Assembly (NCBI GenBank): GCA_948146395.1
Contig: OX411544.1
Location: 94,413,232-94,477,231, forward strand
Direction: 5' to 3'
Length of the DNA stretch: 64,000 nucleotides
Source of the DNA: Fragum whitleyi
Lineage: Eukaryota; Mollusca; Bivalvia; Cardiida; Cardiidae
This document shows positions 59,001 through 64,000 of this stretch, piece by piece. The notes beneath the pieces were generated by a model. It was not told the DNA's origin. It was given only the letters and a program-made list of their open reading frames with translations, and ran no database searches. The stretch's first letter is position 1, and each line of letters starts with the position of its first letter. Both the position numbers and the translations under genes were made by a program.

Positions 59001-60121
59001 GATTAGACTTGCGACGGATCGATCAGCGACTGACTATGTTTCACAACATCTTATATGAGAGAGTAGCAATCCCACTCCCAAATTACATTGTTCCACCCAC
59101 AAGACCTCTCAGAAACTCTCACTCTCTAGCACTCCAGCAGCTCCAAACTAAGACTGATTACCACAAATTTTCTTTCTATCCCAGAACTATTGTCCACTGG
59201 AATGCGTTACCATCCGAAGTAGTGACCCTGTCCCATGATGAGTTCAGTCAGGCTGTAAGCCGGATAGGACACATCTCCCCTTAATCCCAACCAGCTTTGT
59301 TTTTAACCTATTTTTAACCTTTTAACTTTCCCTCTTCTTTTAGGTTACCAGTCAACTCGGCCCAACGAATTACTCGGTCCGGTCAACTTGGCCCCTATAT
59401 ATAGCCTATAGTAACATGAACTATATTGCATGAAATATGTATAAGTTTTGTACAAATGGTGGAGTTATACCTTACTATGATGATCTTTATTATTTTGACA
59501 ATAGAATTAAATGTTTTTTGATAATTAGATATTTATTCAGTGATTAAATATATGCGATTCTTTATTAAATATTATTAAATTCAAGTTAATTTTTTTAAGG
59601 CCGATGCATACGTAAATTTCCTCACAACTGAATGAAAATGGAATAATATTGTATTTTCACTAATCATACTAATTGAATAATCAATTAGATAATGATTTTG
59701 GCATAAAATGATTTTGGGCCGAGTTATACGTTGGGCCGAGTTGCCGATGGGCCGAGTTGAAAATGGGCCGAGTTGACCGGTCACCTTCTTTTATACTTTT
59801 TACTTTTTTTTCGTCTTTGACAGTGACGCGCAAGTCTAAGTCCCCAATCAGGGGTTTGACTCAAAGGAAGATAGAATTGACTAGTTGGTATCGTGAAAAT
59901 ACGAAGAGCCATGGTACATTCACGAAAATATGATACAGAAGGATATGTGTCATCAATTGGGTAAGATGTCCTCACTGGGTCCGAAAACATGGATTGATTC
60001 AAATTGAAAGTGTCATCGTAATAAAATTATCAAATACAGTAGTTTTATTTGTATACCTTGTTAATGATAAAGGCGGATCGGTTACCCGCACGATACAATA
60101 GACTGACAAATTCCCCGACAT
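37814..60121 (-). CDS. Kelch-repeat protein gene, 11 coding exons, 700 aa
   Basis: Exons in transcript order: 60057-60121, 53960-54118, 51984-52158, 50450-51185, 48506-48631, 46541-46728, 45739-45935, 45145-45236, 44176-44230, 42934-43031, 37814-38025. Every junction has GT-AG and matching phase; the sum is 2103 nt (700 codons plus TAG). Residues 1-110 are an unrecognised, beta-rich-looking region. About 110-375 are Lys/Ser/Glu-rich and disordered, with NLS-like clusters (AKKQKV, KPKRSKREKSK). About 385-700 hold six kelch repeats, each with an R-x-G/Y/W-H start and mostly a GG doublet followed by a spaced W (e.g. YRMGHSATYDP..YVFGG, RSGHSATL..VVFGGW). Six blades should close into a beta-propeller, normally a protein-protein interaction surface. 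No BTB, BACK or other partner domain is visible, so it is not a KLHL-type ubiquitin adaptor. Exon 1 is inferred from phase and sequence flow only. I do not recognise a specific orthologue. Confidence 0.85.
38057..38457 (+). mobile_element. TTCTTTAATGC two-hairpin element, copy B5
   Basis: TTTCTTTAATGCTTTTAGG at the left and AAACAAATGATTTATTCTCTA at the right. Module 1 has lost one CRE-like site. It begins 31 bp from the acceptor of kelch exon 11. Confidence 0.7.
38742..39898 (+). mobile_element. Helitron-like tandem-core array H3 (152-bp units)
   Basis: Left shell AACAAGAGGGCC, right shell a decayed AAGCTCCCCTTGAGCATG..GTGCCCAGGTAAGCTAAAAA. The ACATTCTGG anchor recurs at 38991, 39143, 39295, 39447, 39599 and 39753, a period of 152 (last 154). 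Intronic in the kelch gene (intron 10). Confidence 0.65.
40075..40225 (-). mobile_element. Degenerate SINE with CCAGTTCACCCAGCTG core
   Basis: On the minus strand GTGGTTCTATCCCCACTG (B-box-like) is followed by GGGCAAAACACTT and CCCCAGTTCACCCAGCTGT, a core motif shared by many metazoan SINEs. The A box is not convincing. Confidence 0.45.
40621..41967 (+). mobile_element. Helitron-like tandem-core array H2 (145-bp units)
   Basis: Left shell AACAAGAGGACCATGATGG, then TATATCGCTCACC. Right shell hairpin AGCTCACCTTGAGCAC / GTGCTCAGGTGAGCT (41932-41965) then AAAAA. The GGTTCAT anchor falls at 40921, 41067, 41212, 41357, 41502, 41647 and 41792, an almost perfect 145-bp period. A GACGCCGGACGACAGACG tract precedes the hairpin as in H1. 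Intronic in the kelch gene. Confidence 0.7.
42235..42398. mobile_element. TTAAGGTAGTGGACC palindromic MITE, copy E4
   Basis: Ends TTAAGGTAGTGGACCCG and CGGTCCACTACCTTAA, centre AGGTTTCCTAATGA / TCATTAGGAAACCT. Intronic. Confidence 0.8.
42752..42901. mobile_element. TTAACCCTTGTCATGCTGAA MITE, copy F3
   Basis: Left TTAACCCATGTCATGCGGA, right ATTCAGCATGACAAGGGTTAA. Its right end is 32 bp from the donor of kelch exon 10. Confidence 0.65.
42934..43031 (-). CDS. Kelch gene exon 10 (fifth kelch repeat)
   Basis: 98 bp between acceptor TGTTTTAAG and donor TTG|GTGAGT. Encodes WHGSCALTGKRLLIHGGYNG and DTHIFNL. Confidence 0.88.
44176..44230 (-). CDS. Kelch gene exon 9
   Basis: 55-bp mini-exon between acceptor TTCTCATTAG and donor AAG|GTATGT. 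Encodes IVEWTQPDIKGTPPSPR, linking repeats four and five. Confidence 0.85.
45145..45236 (-). CDS. Kelch gene exon 8 (fourth kelch repeat)
   Basis: 92 bp between acceptor TGTTTTTTAG and donor ATGA|GTGAGT. Encodes HSATLIDDQLVVFGGWDAP and NLHILDM. Confidence 0.9.
45739..45935 (-). CDS. Kelch gene exon 7 (third kelch repeat)
   Basis: 197 bp between acceptor TTTCATTGCAG and donor AGG|GTAAAT. Encodes RAYHSATLYRHELWIFGGVY and NDIHIFSPVMESWYTP. Confidence 0.9.
46281..46509. mobile_element. TTAACCCTTT palindromic MITE, copy G3
   Basis: Ends TTAACCCTTTGCTG and GGAAAGGGTTAA, central hairpin as in G2. Its right end is 31 bp from the donor of kelch exon 6. Confidence 0.75.
46541..46728 (-). CDS. Kelch gene exon 6 (second kelch repeat)
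   Basis: 188 bp between a poly-pyrimidine acceptor (TTTTTTTTCAAG) and donor AAG|GTACTT. Encodes YRMGHSATYDP, IYVFGGS and WFHDVHMLDLDEWKW. Confidence 0.9.
47216..47325 (-). mobile_element. tRNA-like SINE head
   Basis: On the minus strand GATTAGTTCAGTTGGTAGAG (A box) and TGGCTTCAATTCCTGG (B-box-like) are spaced as in a tRNA with a longer variable part. The B box and 3' stem are imperfect, so a working tRNA is unlikely. Intronic. Confidence 0.45.
47956..48032. mobile_element. TTAAGGTAGTGGACC family, half copy E5
   Basis: Retains TATAGTTCTGCAACATTTC, GAACTTTAACAGTGTTAGCC and the AGGTTTCCT / AGGAAACCT centre. The right arm is missing. Confidence 0.55.
48178..48497 (+). mobile_element. TTCTTTAATGC two-hairpin element, diverged copy B6
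   Basis: TTCTTTGGTGGATAATCC, AATAATGGTAGATAATAA, ATAGCAATCACATGCAAAG, TTGTTCACTCAATG and CGATTATCCTCTA appear in family order. Its right end is about 8 bp from the donor of kelch exon 5. Confidence 0.6.
48506..48631 (-). CDS. Kelch gene exon 5 (first kelch repeat)
   Basis: 126 bp between acceptor ATTTTTTCAG and donor AATG|GTATGA. Encodes DPRWGHTFCLV..LSVLIGGQGE. The donor abuts a two-hairpin element about 8 bp away. Confidence 0.85.
49606..49846. mobile_element. GGGGCCCGTTT palindromic MITE, copy 1
   Basis: Ends GGGGCCCGTTTTACTAGAC and TAGTAAAACGGGCCCC. The middle ATCTCATTGGAATCGTC pairs with GACAATTCCGATGAGAT. Complete, intronic in the kelch gene. Confidence 0.8.
50450..51185 (-). CDS. Kelch gene exon 4, disordered Lys/Ser-rich segment
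   Basis: 736 bp between acceptor ATCTCTTTCAG and donor AGAG|GTATGG. Encodes 245 residues dominated by K, S, E, N, T and P with NLS-like clusters, ending KIATCKDLTTSR. Upstream continuation of the frame past the acceptor is intronic. Confidence 0.85.
51219..51297. mobile_element. 79-bp palindrome in intron 3
   Basis: TCGAGGGATCAGTGCAAT pairs with ATTGCACTGACCCCTCGA, loop region GTGCCTATAATATATATAGGC. Same length and outer bases as 37706-37784. It starts 34 bp from the acceptor of exon 4. Confidence 0.7.
51984..52158 (-). CDS. Kelch gene exon 3
   Basis: 175 bp between acceptor GTGATTCAG and donor GAG|GTAATT. Encodes CLMWKVDEKVPIPK, then a charged tail ending CEDKKKSE. A MITE begins only 16 bp upstream of the acceptor. 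Confidence 0.8.
52175..52427. mobile_element. TTAACCCTTGTCATGCTGAA MITE, copy F4
   Basis: Left TTAACCCTTGTCATGCTGAA, right CAGCAGCATGAGGGTTAA; CCGGAATATTCCTGCC near the left and the CTGCACATAATGTGCAG palindrome. The left end is 16 bp from the acceptor of kelch exon 3. Confidence 0.75.
52431..52565. mobile_element. TGCGTTCAGGA palindromic MITE, copy D5
   Basis: CCTGCACTCAGGATGACC at the left and TCATCCTGAACACAGG at the right. It lies four bases from the end of F4. Confidence 0.6.
53718..53783. repeat. 66-bp palindrome
   Basis: GCTAAGCACAAAA pairs with TTTTGTGCTGAGC and GTAACTGCCTATA with TATAGGCAGTTAC. The loop resembles that of the 79-bp palindromes but the ends differ. Confidence 0.6.
53797..53931. 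repeat. 2 x 67-bp tandem duplication
   Basis: The block with TTTATTTTCTCATTAGATTC occurs twice at a 67-bp offset (AGATTCAACT at 53831 and 53898), nearly identical. Confidence 0.8.
53960..54118 (-). CDS. Kelch gene exon 2
   Basis: 159 bp between acceptor ATTTTCTAG and donor AG|GTAATC. Encodes NGAFYCHIPVPIPD and VFCEGDWTEINQYN, the core of the unrecognised N-terminal domain. Confidence 0.8.
54300..54433. mobile_element. GTTTCTTGC palindromic element
   Basis: ACGGTTTCTTGC against GCAAGAAACAGT, with TGATTTATTCCCGGC inside pairing roughly with GCCAGGAATAAATTG. Confidence 0.5.
54788..55151 (-). mobile_element. TTCTTTAATGC two-hairpin element, inverted copy B7
   Basis: Right end AAAAAGCATTAAAGAAA is the inverse of the family start. 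TTTCGCCCCGCATAAATGACG and TTGATAATTTCACTG are recognisable. The module-2 outer arm is shortened on the left. Confidence 0.65.
55706..55980 (-). mobile_element. Complete tRNA-derived SINE with 15-bp target duplication
   Basis: The minus-strand head has TAGCGCAGTTGGTTAGG (A box) and GGTTCGATCCTC (B box), then the body ending GGCGTAAAACCCATTC and a CAAACAAACAAAT tail. TGTCAAAAGAATTTA is repeated exactly on both sides (55691-55705 and 55981-55995), so insertion was recent enough to keep a perfect duplication. It sits in intron 1 of the kelch gene, same strand. Confidence 0.9.
56500..58195. mobile_element. 1.7-kb DNA transposon derivative with CGTG-rich ends
   Basis: Ends GGCCCTGTCACACCTCAACG and its inverse CGTTAAGGTGTGACAGCCCT, continuing inward with TTTTAGCCAGCGTGTG for about 37 bp. 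About 330 bp at the left and 430 bp at the right are packed with AACGTGT, AGCGTGT and ACGCT words. The AT-rich middle (about 56830-57750) has no long open frame and includes an (ATAAC)n run near 57507. It is non-autonomous. The superfamily is undetermined because I see no clear target duplication. Confidence 0.7.
58670..59284 (+). mobile_element. Non-LTR retrotransposon ORF2 C-terminus, 5'-truncated
   Basis: 204 codons ending in TAA. They match the end of a LINE reverse transcriptase: KYLGVTLSNDLTWNKHI marks the end of the RT palm region, RPQLEYCSAVWAPH and LEAVQRRAARW are the conserved thumb/downstream motifs of Jockey/CR1-like elements, and the rest is the usual W-x-LP C-terminus. The catalytic YxDD region and endonuclease are missing and stops lie directly upstream, so the copy is dead on arrival. 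It has no internal stop, so it is fairly young. It lies antisense in intron 1 of the kelch gene. Confidence 0.85.
59343..59785. mobile_element. hAT-like MITE (8-bp TSD) in the LINE 3' region
   Basis: 443 bp between two copies of TTCTTTTA (59335-59342 and 59786-59793). The inverted ends are GGTTACCAGTCAACTCGG and CCGAGTTGACCGGTCACC. Near the right end GGGCCGAGTT occurs four times at short intervals (about 59717-59775), and near the left end its inverse AACTCGGCCC and variants recur. An 8-bp duplication fits hAT-type transposition. Confidence 0.85.
60057..60121 (-). CDS. Kelch gene exon 1 (coding part, tentative)
   Basis: ATG at 60121 (context GCGCAATGT) opens 21 codons and ends ACAAG|GTATAC, leaving two bases that complete an Arg codon with exon 2. 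The protein runs smoothly (MSGNLSVYCIVRV..). An alternative phase-compatible first exon starts at the ATG at 60204 and uses the donor CGG|GTAACC at 60086. Confidence 0.5.
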
Positions 60122-60250
60122 TGCGCTTTGTTTACATTGGAAATCCCGCCAGAAATTCCGGCACGCTCGTTTCCACCGTGTCGGATGAGATTTGTATCTT
60201 CCATATTAATCGAACAACGTTTTGCTACTCCCCTTTCGTTTGTGTTCAAT
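60082..60250 (-). promoter_or_regulatory. Putative promoter/5' UTR of the kelch gene
   Basis: Locally CpG-richer than its surroundings, with GGCGGGA (Sp/E2F-like) and CCAAT on the minus strand just upstream of the proposed ATG at 60121. An upstream ATG at 60204 opens a 40-codon frame (60082-60204) overlapping the main start. It would be either a uORF or, with a different donor, the true start. Confidence 0.35.
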
Positions 60251-60274
60251 ATGTAGTGAAAATCATTAATGTTT

Positions 60275-60305
60275 CCATCTACTACTATTATTATTATTAT
60301 CATTA

Positions 60306-60340
<35 letters not shown>

Positions 60341-60342
60341 AA

Positions 60343-60421
<79 letters not shown>
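60275..60421. repeat. (ATT)n microsatellite
   Basis: About 145 bp of TTA/ATT triplets with a few interruptions. Long Tyr/Ile/Leu frames across it are artefacts. It sits directly upstream of the putative kelch promoter. Confidence 0.95.
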
Positions 60422-60422
<1 letters not shown>

Positions 60423-60650
60423 TCTGTTTTATTCCTTTTCTGTATAACTGAATTATGTAGATCTAATGTATGTGGCTATAGTTGTAGGCACAGAATCCTG
60501 GTTAAATAGTCAACATGCACGGCATGTAATATGCAAAACTATTTAACAGTTTCCTTTGAGATGATTTTTTTTAATCTCTTAGCCACTCCATATTACCATA
60601 GATGGACAAGGCGTCCTTCTTTATATACACTGGAAAGCTGTTTTCTCGGA

Positions 60651-62634
60651 TTTTTTTAGCTCTACTGACCGAAGATCATAAGATAATCTATAGCAATACC
60701 AGTTTTCCCGTCCAGCGTCCGTCCGTCTGGCCTTTACTCTATCGAGTCAACAGTTTGAACTCGATTGTCTTTAAACTTCAGTGGTTCAAATAATTAGACC
60801 ATCACATGGATGATACCTTTCAAAAATGTGTCAGATCCGTCAAGCGTCATGGGAAAAAGTTGCCAAATGAAAATGTACCAGAAAATCCTCATAAGCGCTC
60901 TAAAGTCATTAGTTTTCACCCGATTGTCTCCAAACGTGCTCATAATGATTGTCGCAAGGGTGGTTCTTTTTGAAAATGGGCCCGACGCGTCGAGGGCCAA
61001 ATAAAAATCAAATGGTGAATTTAATTTAAGTCCACAGTTTTTAGCCGATTGGCTTCAAAATTGACCTGAAGGATCATGTACTAGAACACGAATGGTTCCT
61101 TTCGAAAACGGGCCCGGTCCGTCGGGCGTCACGGGAAAAGTGACCATATGAAAAATCAATTACAAAATCCTTGTTAACGCTCAAGGGTCCTCAATTTCAC
61201 CCCATTGTCAAAATTGCTCAGAGTATTTTTACCATAACAAGGATCGTTCCTTTCGAAAATGGGCTTGATCTGTCAAGTGTCGCGGGAAAAAGGTCATATG
61301 AAATTTTGATAAGAACTACCTAGTAAACACTTTGTTTTGAGTCCACAAACTTCATCCGATTGACTTCAAACTTGCCCAGAATGATTATACCAAAATAATA
61401 ATGATTCTTTTCGAAAATGGGCCAGACCTATTAAGCGTCACAGGAAAAGGGGCCAAATGAAAATTTGATTAGAAATCCCCGTTAACGCTCTAAAATCCAC
61501 AGTTTTCCGATTGTCTTCAAACTTGCCATGAAGTGATTGTACCATCACAAGGACAATTCCATACGAATACGAGGCCAATCTGTGGGGCGTCACGGTGAAA
61601 AGGGGCCTTATAAAAATTTAATCAGAAAACCATCTATTCTCTCCTATCTAGACGTCTAGAGCCTGCAGTTTTCAACGGATTGTCTTCACATTTGCTCAGA
61701 ATTATTATATCATCACAATGATTGCTCACTTTTACAGTATTTCTAGTCGATTTAGCATCGAATAAAGGGGCATATTGTTAAAATTGAATCTTAGGAATTC
61801 TTATTCACACTTCTTCCTATATGCATGGAAGTTAATGAAAATTTCACTTATTCTACATCATGTGACCATGTACATAGTGATATGGTCTGGTTATTTTATA
61901 CTGTGCCATAGAAAAGGGGTTTTTAATTTAAACTTCTTGTTTACAAAACTCCTCTTTTAATAATGGATACATTCATTCGAATCTTTCACGGAATATTCCA
62001 TTTTCAGTGACTTTGTGAATTTGTGGCTGTTAAGTTACATGCCACGTCATGATAAAAGGGGCTTTAATGGATATTCTTTGTTACCACAACTCCTTTATAC
62101 ACAGATTTTCATAAAACTTACCAGAATATCTCTCATCATGTGACCATGGTCACACTTATTTTGCTCTTTGGTGATATGCCACGTCAAGGGAAAAGGAGCC
62201 TTATTGTGAACATCCTTGTTAACACAGCCCTCTTTTGTTTATAGATACATTCGTATAAAACTCTCAAAGAATGTACCCTTATCAAGTGACCATGTGTAAT
62301 CACAGAGATTTGGTGATACTATTCTGTGTCATGAGAAAAGGGGCTTTATGTCATATGTTTTCACAACTTCTTCATTTATGCATGGATTGTCATGAAATTT
62401 AACAAAATATATCTCATGTGACCATGGCCTCAACTTTACCATTTGGTGCAATTATGCGGCGTCATGAGAAAAGGGGTCATTAAATGAATTTCCTAGTTAA
62501 TATTACTCCTCATTCATTTATGGATATATCTTCATGAAACTTTTTCCCTGTGATATCTCGAAAAGCACATTCAAGACACATGCTTTTCAAAAAGTCAATA
62601 GAGCGGTCTCAGGCCCTCTTCGCACTCTTGTTTT
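60651..62634 (-). mobile_element. Helitron-like tandem-core array H5, minus orientation
   Basis: The left edge TTTTTTTAGCTCTACTGACC is the inverse of an AGCTAAAAA-type right shell. The right edge GAGGGCCTGAGACCGC.. on the minus strand follows AACAAGAGTGCGAAG, a left shell. Units of roughly 131-160 bp are anchored by TTCCTTTCGAAAA at about 60962, 61093, 61242, 61402 and 61555; later units (61900-62540) share AAAAGGGGC. More decayed than H2 and H3. Confidence 0.55.
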
Positions 62635-62873
62635 TATTGTTTAGCTAGATAATCAATTAATACAAAACAAACTAAAATGTTTGTTTAAAGACCTTTGTGT
62701 CTAGCCTTAAGGAGATAAATTTTAAATCTTTTCTGTGATATTGAACTATAAAAAATAGGAGTTTTTTTCCAATGTTGCAGAGGCTATGATCTGGACAGTA
62801 TAAACTTGAATGTTGCTCTTGACCTCGGAACTATCATAAAAATAGTTTCCAATGTCACATTTACAGTTAAAAA

Positions 62874-63277
62874 CATCGTGAAATTCACAGTGGGTGTTTT
62901 TGGAATGATTTTGGAATGAATGCGATGAGTGAGTTTTCCGTGAATTTAAAGGAAGGTAATCAATTATCGCTATTTTTGTTCAGGATGAACAAAATCAGAG
63001 ATATATTTTACCTTCAATAAACAAAATATGCATTCAAGTTCTATAAATAGGTTCCTCCTCCTGAAAACCAAACTGACGCTTATAATTAAATAATGTCAGT
63101 ACAATCGCGTTTTTTTCCCTAATTTTATTTATTTTGAATGTATATTTCCTTTGGGTGATTTTTCAGCGCTTTTAAATGGTTTGAGTGAGTGTTTAGAATT
63201 AATGAATGGAACGCATAGTAAGCGATTCAGAATGAATTGTACTGGGATGAATGTCAATTTCATTATGTAACTAACTA
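62874..63277 (+). mobile_element. CAGTTA family MITE, copy A6
   Basis: Starts CAGTTAAAAACATCGTG after TA and ends CAATTTCATTATGTAACTA; the right end is decayed. Interior AGGAAGGTAATCAATTATCGC with its inverse. Confidence 0.7.
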
Positions 63278-63685
63278 CTTATAATGGGAAGTAAAATTGC
63301 TATTTTTTGCCATTTTATAAAATTTAATTCTGTTTATGAATGTTGGTCATTACTACGGAAAACTCATTTCGAAAACTTGACATTTTCCTGTGACCGTGTC
63401 CTAGAAGCCTCCCAAAATATCTATAAAAACACATCTTATACGAGCGGTTTTTTTCCGGACAAAATTAGGGAGACTGACAGATTAATTAACAAATAGACCT
63501 ATGGAGAGGATAAAACAATCGCGCATAAACCGAAATGATTTTCTGATGACTTTGGTTCGATTCCACTGTGAAAATTAAGATACCATCACCTTTGTAAAAA
63601 GAGCATTTAGCAGCGATATAAATTTCTGTATTATAGATGTTTTATCCGCTTCATGAATAAGACTACCAGGGGTGACAACAAACGA

Positions 63686-64000
63686 CAGTTAGTTCCATCG
63701 TGATATTGACATTCGCCCCAATCAAACCCATTTCATATCGTTCACTCAGCATTCTATTCATAAATTCCAAACACTCACTAAAATCATTCAAAAACGCTCC
63801 AAAATCTCTAAAAAGATCAGATCAGCAACTACATTCAAAATAAATAGAGTCAGAGAAAAAACACGATTTTTCTCACATTATCGAAATTATAAGCGTGTGT
63901 TTTGTCCGTGAAAAAAGAGGAAGCTATTTTTAGAGCTTGTATGTATATTTTATGTAGGGGATGTATTAAATATTGATGTTTTGTTTCCCCAAAATATTGA
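63686..64000 (-). mobile_element. CAGTTA family MITE, copy A7 (cut by window end)
   Basis: Starts CAGTTAGTTCCATCGTG and follows the reverse-oriented body (CACTCACTAAAATCATTC, AACGCTCCAAAATC) up to the last base of the window. Confidence 0.7.

Noticed and set aside
60049..60451. 132-codon plus-strand frame running into poly-Tyr/Leu
   Set aside because: Its length comes from the (ATT)n tract, and the first part is antisense to the putative kelch promoter.

Overview
The window is AT-rich animal nuclear DNA, most likely from a marine bivalve mollusc. This is inferred from small exons with GT-AG introns, long introns, tRNA-derived SINEs whose bodies carry the GTTTTACGCCGC and CCAGTTCACCCAGCTG cores familiar from molluscs, and 145-180 bp tandem-core mobile arrays typical of clam and oyster genomes. 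There is no sign of bacterial gene organisation, rRNA or CRISPR. Species cannot be named from the sequence alone.

Only one gene can be reconstructed with confidence: a minus-strand kelch-repeat gene spanning about 60.1 to 37.5 kb. I joined 11 coding exons whose splice phases all agree, giving 700 codons plus a stop. The product has an N-terminal unrecognised domain, a long Lys/Ser-rich disordered insert (mostly one 736-bp exon) and a C-terminal six-bladed kelch propeller. Its first exon is less certain than the rest. Two other coding candidates lie on the plus strand: a 60-codon precursor with a signal-peptide-like N-terminus at 4.05 kb, and a 337-codon open exon of unknown, probably disordered, protein at 24.6 kb. 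A 5'-truncated non-LTR reverse transcriptase fragment lies at 58.7 kb, in the first intron of the kelch gene on the opposite strand.

The rest is a dense mosaic of non-autonomous mobile elements, which I sorted into families by reading their ends: a TA-flanked CAGTTA family (7 copies); a two-hairpin TTCTTTAATGC family (7 copies); several palindromic families whose ends read TTAA (TTAAGGTAGTGG, TTAACCCTTGTCATG, TTAACCCTTT, TTAAGGTTCATG); a palindromic TGCGTTCAGGA family (5); a GGGCCCGTTTTACT family (3); a CGGGAACCCTCGG family (4); Helitron-like tandem-core arrays (5); SINEs with target-site duplications; and singletons including an 8-bp-TSD, hAT-like MITE. From 0 to 36 kb it is almost pure repeat mosaic with simple-sequence tracts and a perfect 683-bp tandem triplication. 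From 37 to 60 kb is the kelch gene, with repeats in nearly every intron. From 60 to 64 kb are its putative promoter, a (ATT)n tract, a minus-oriented tandem-core array and two CAGTTA elements.

The most striking pattern is that six palindromic elements lie within about 8-35 bp of six different splice junctions of the kelch gene, a seventh palindrome lies 30 bp after its stop codon, and the probable polyadenylation signal lies inside an eighth element.
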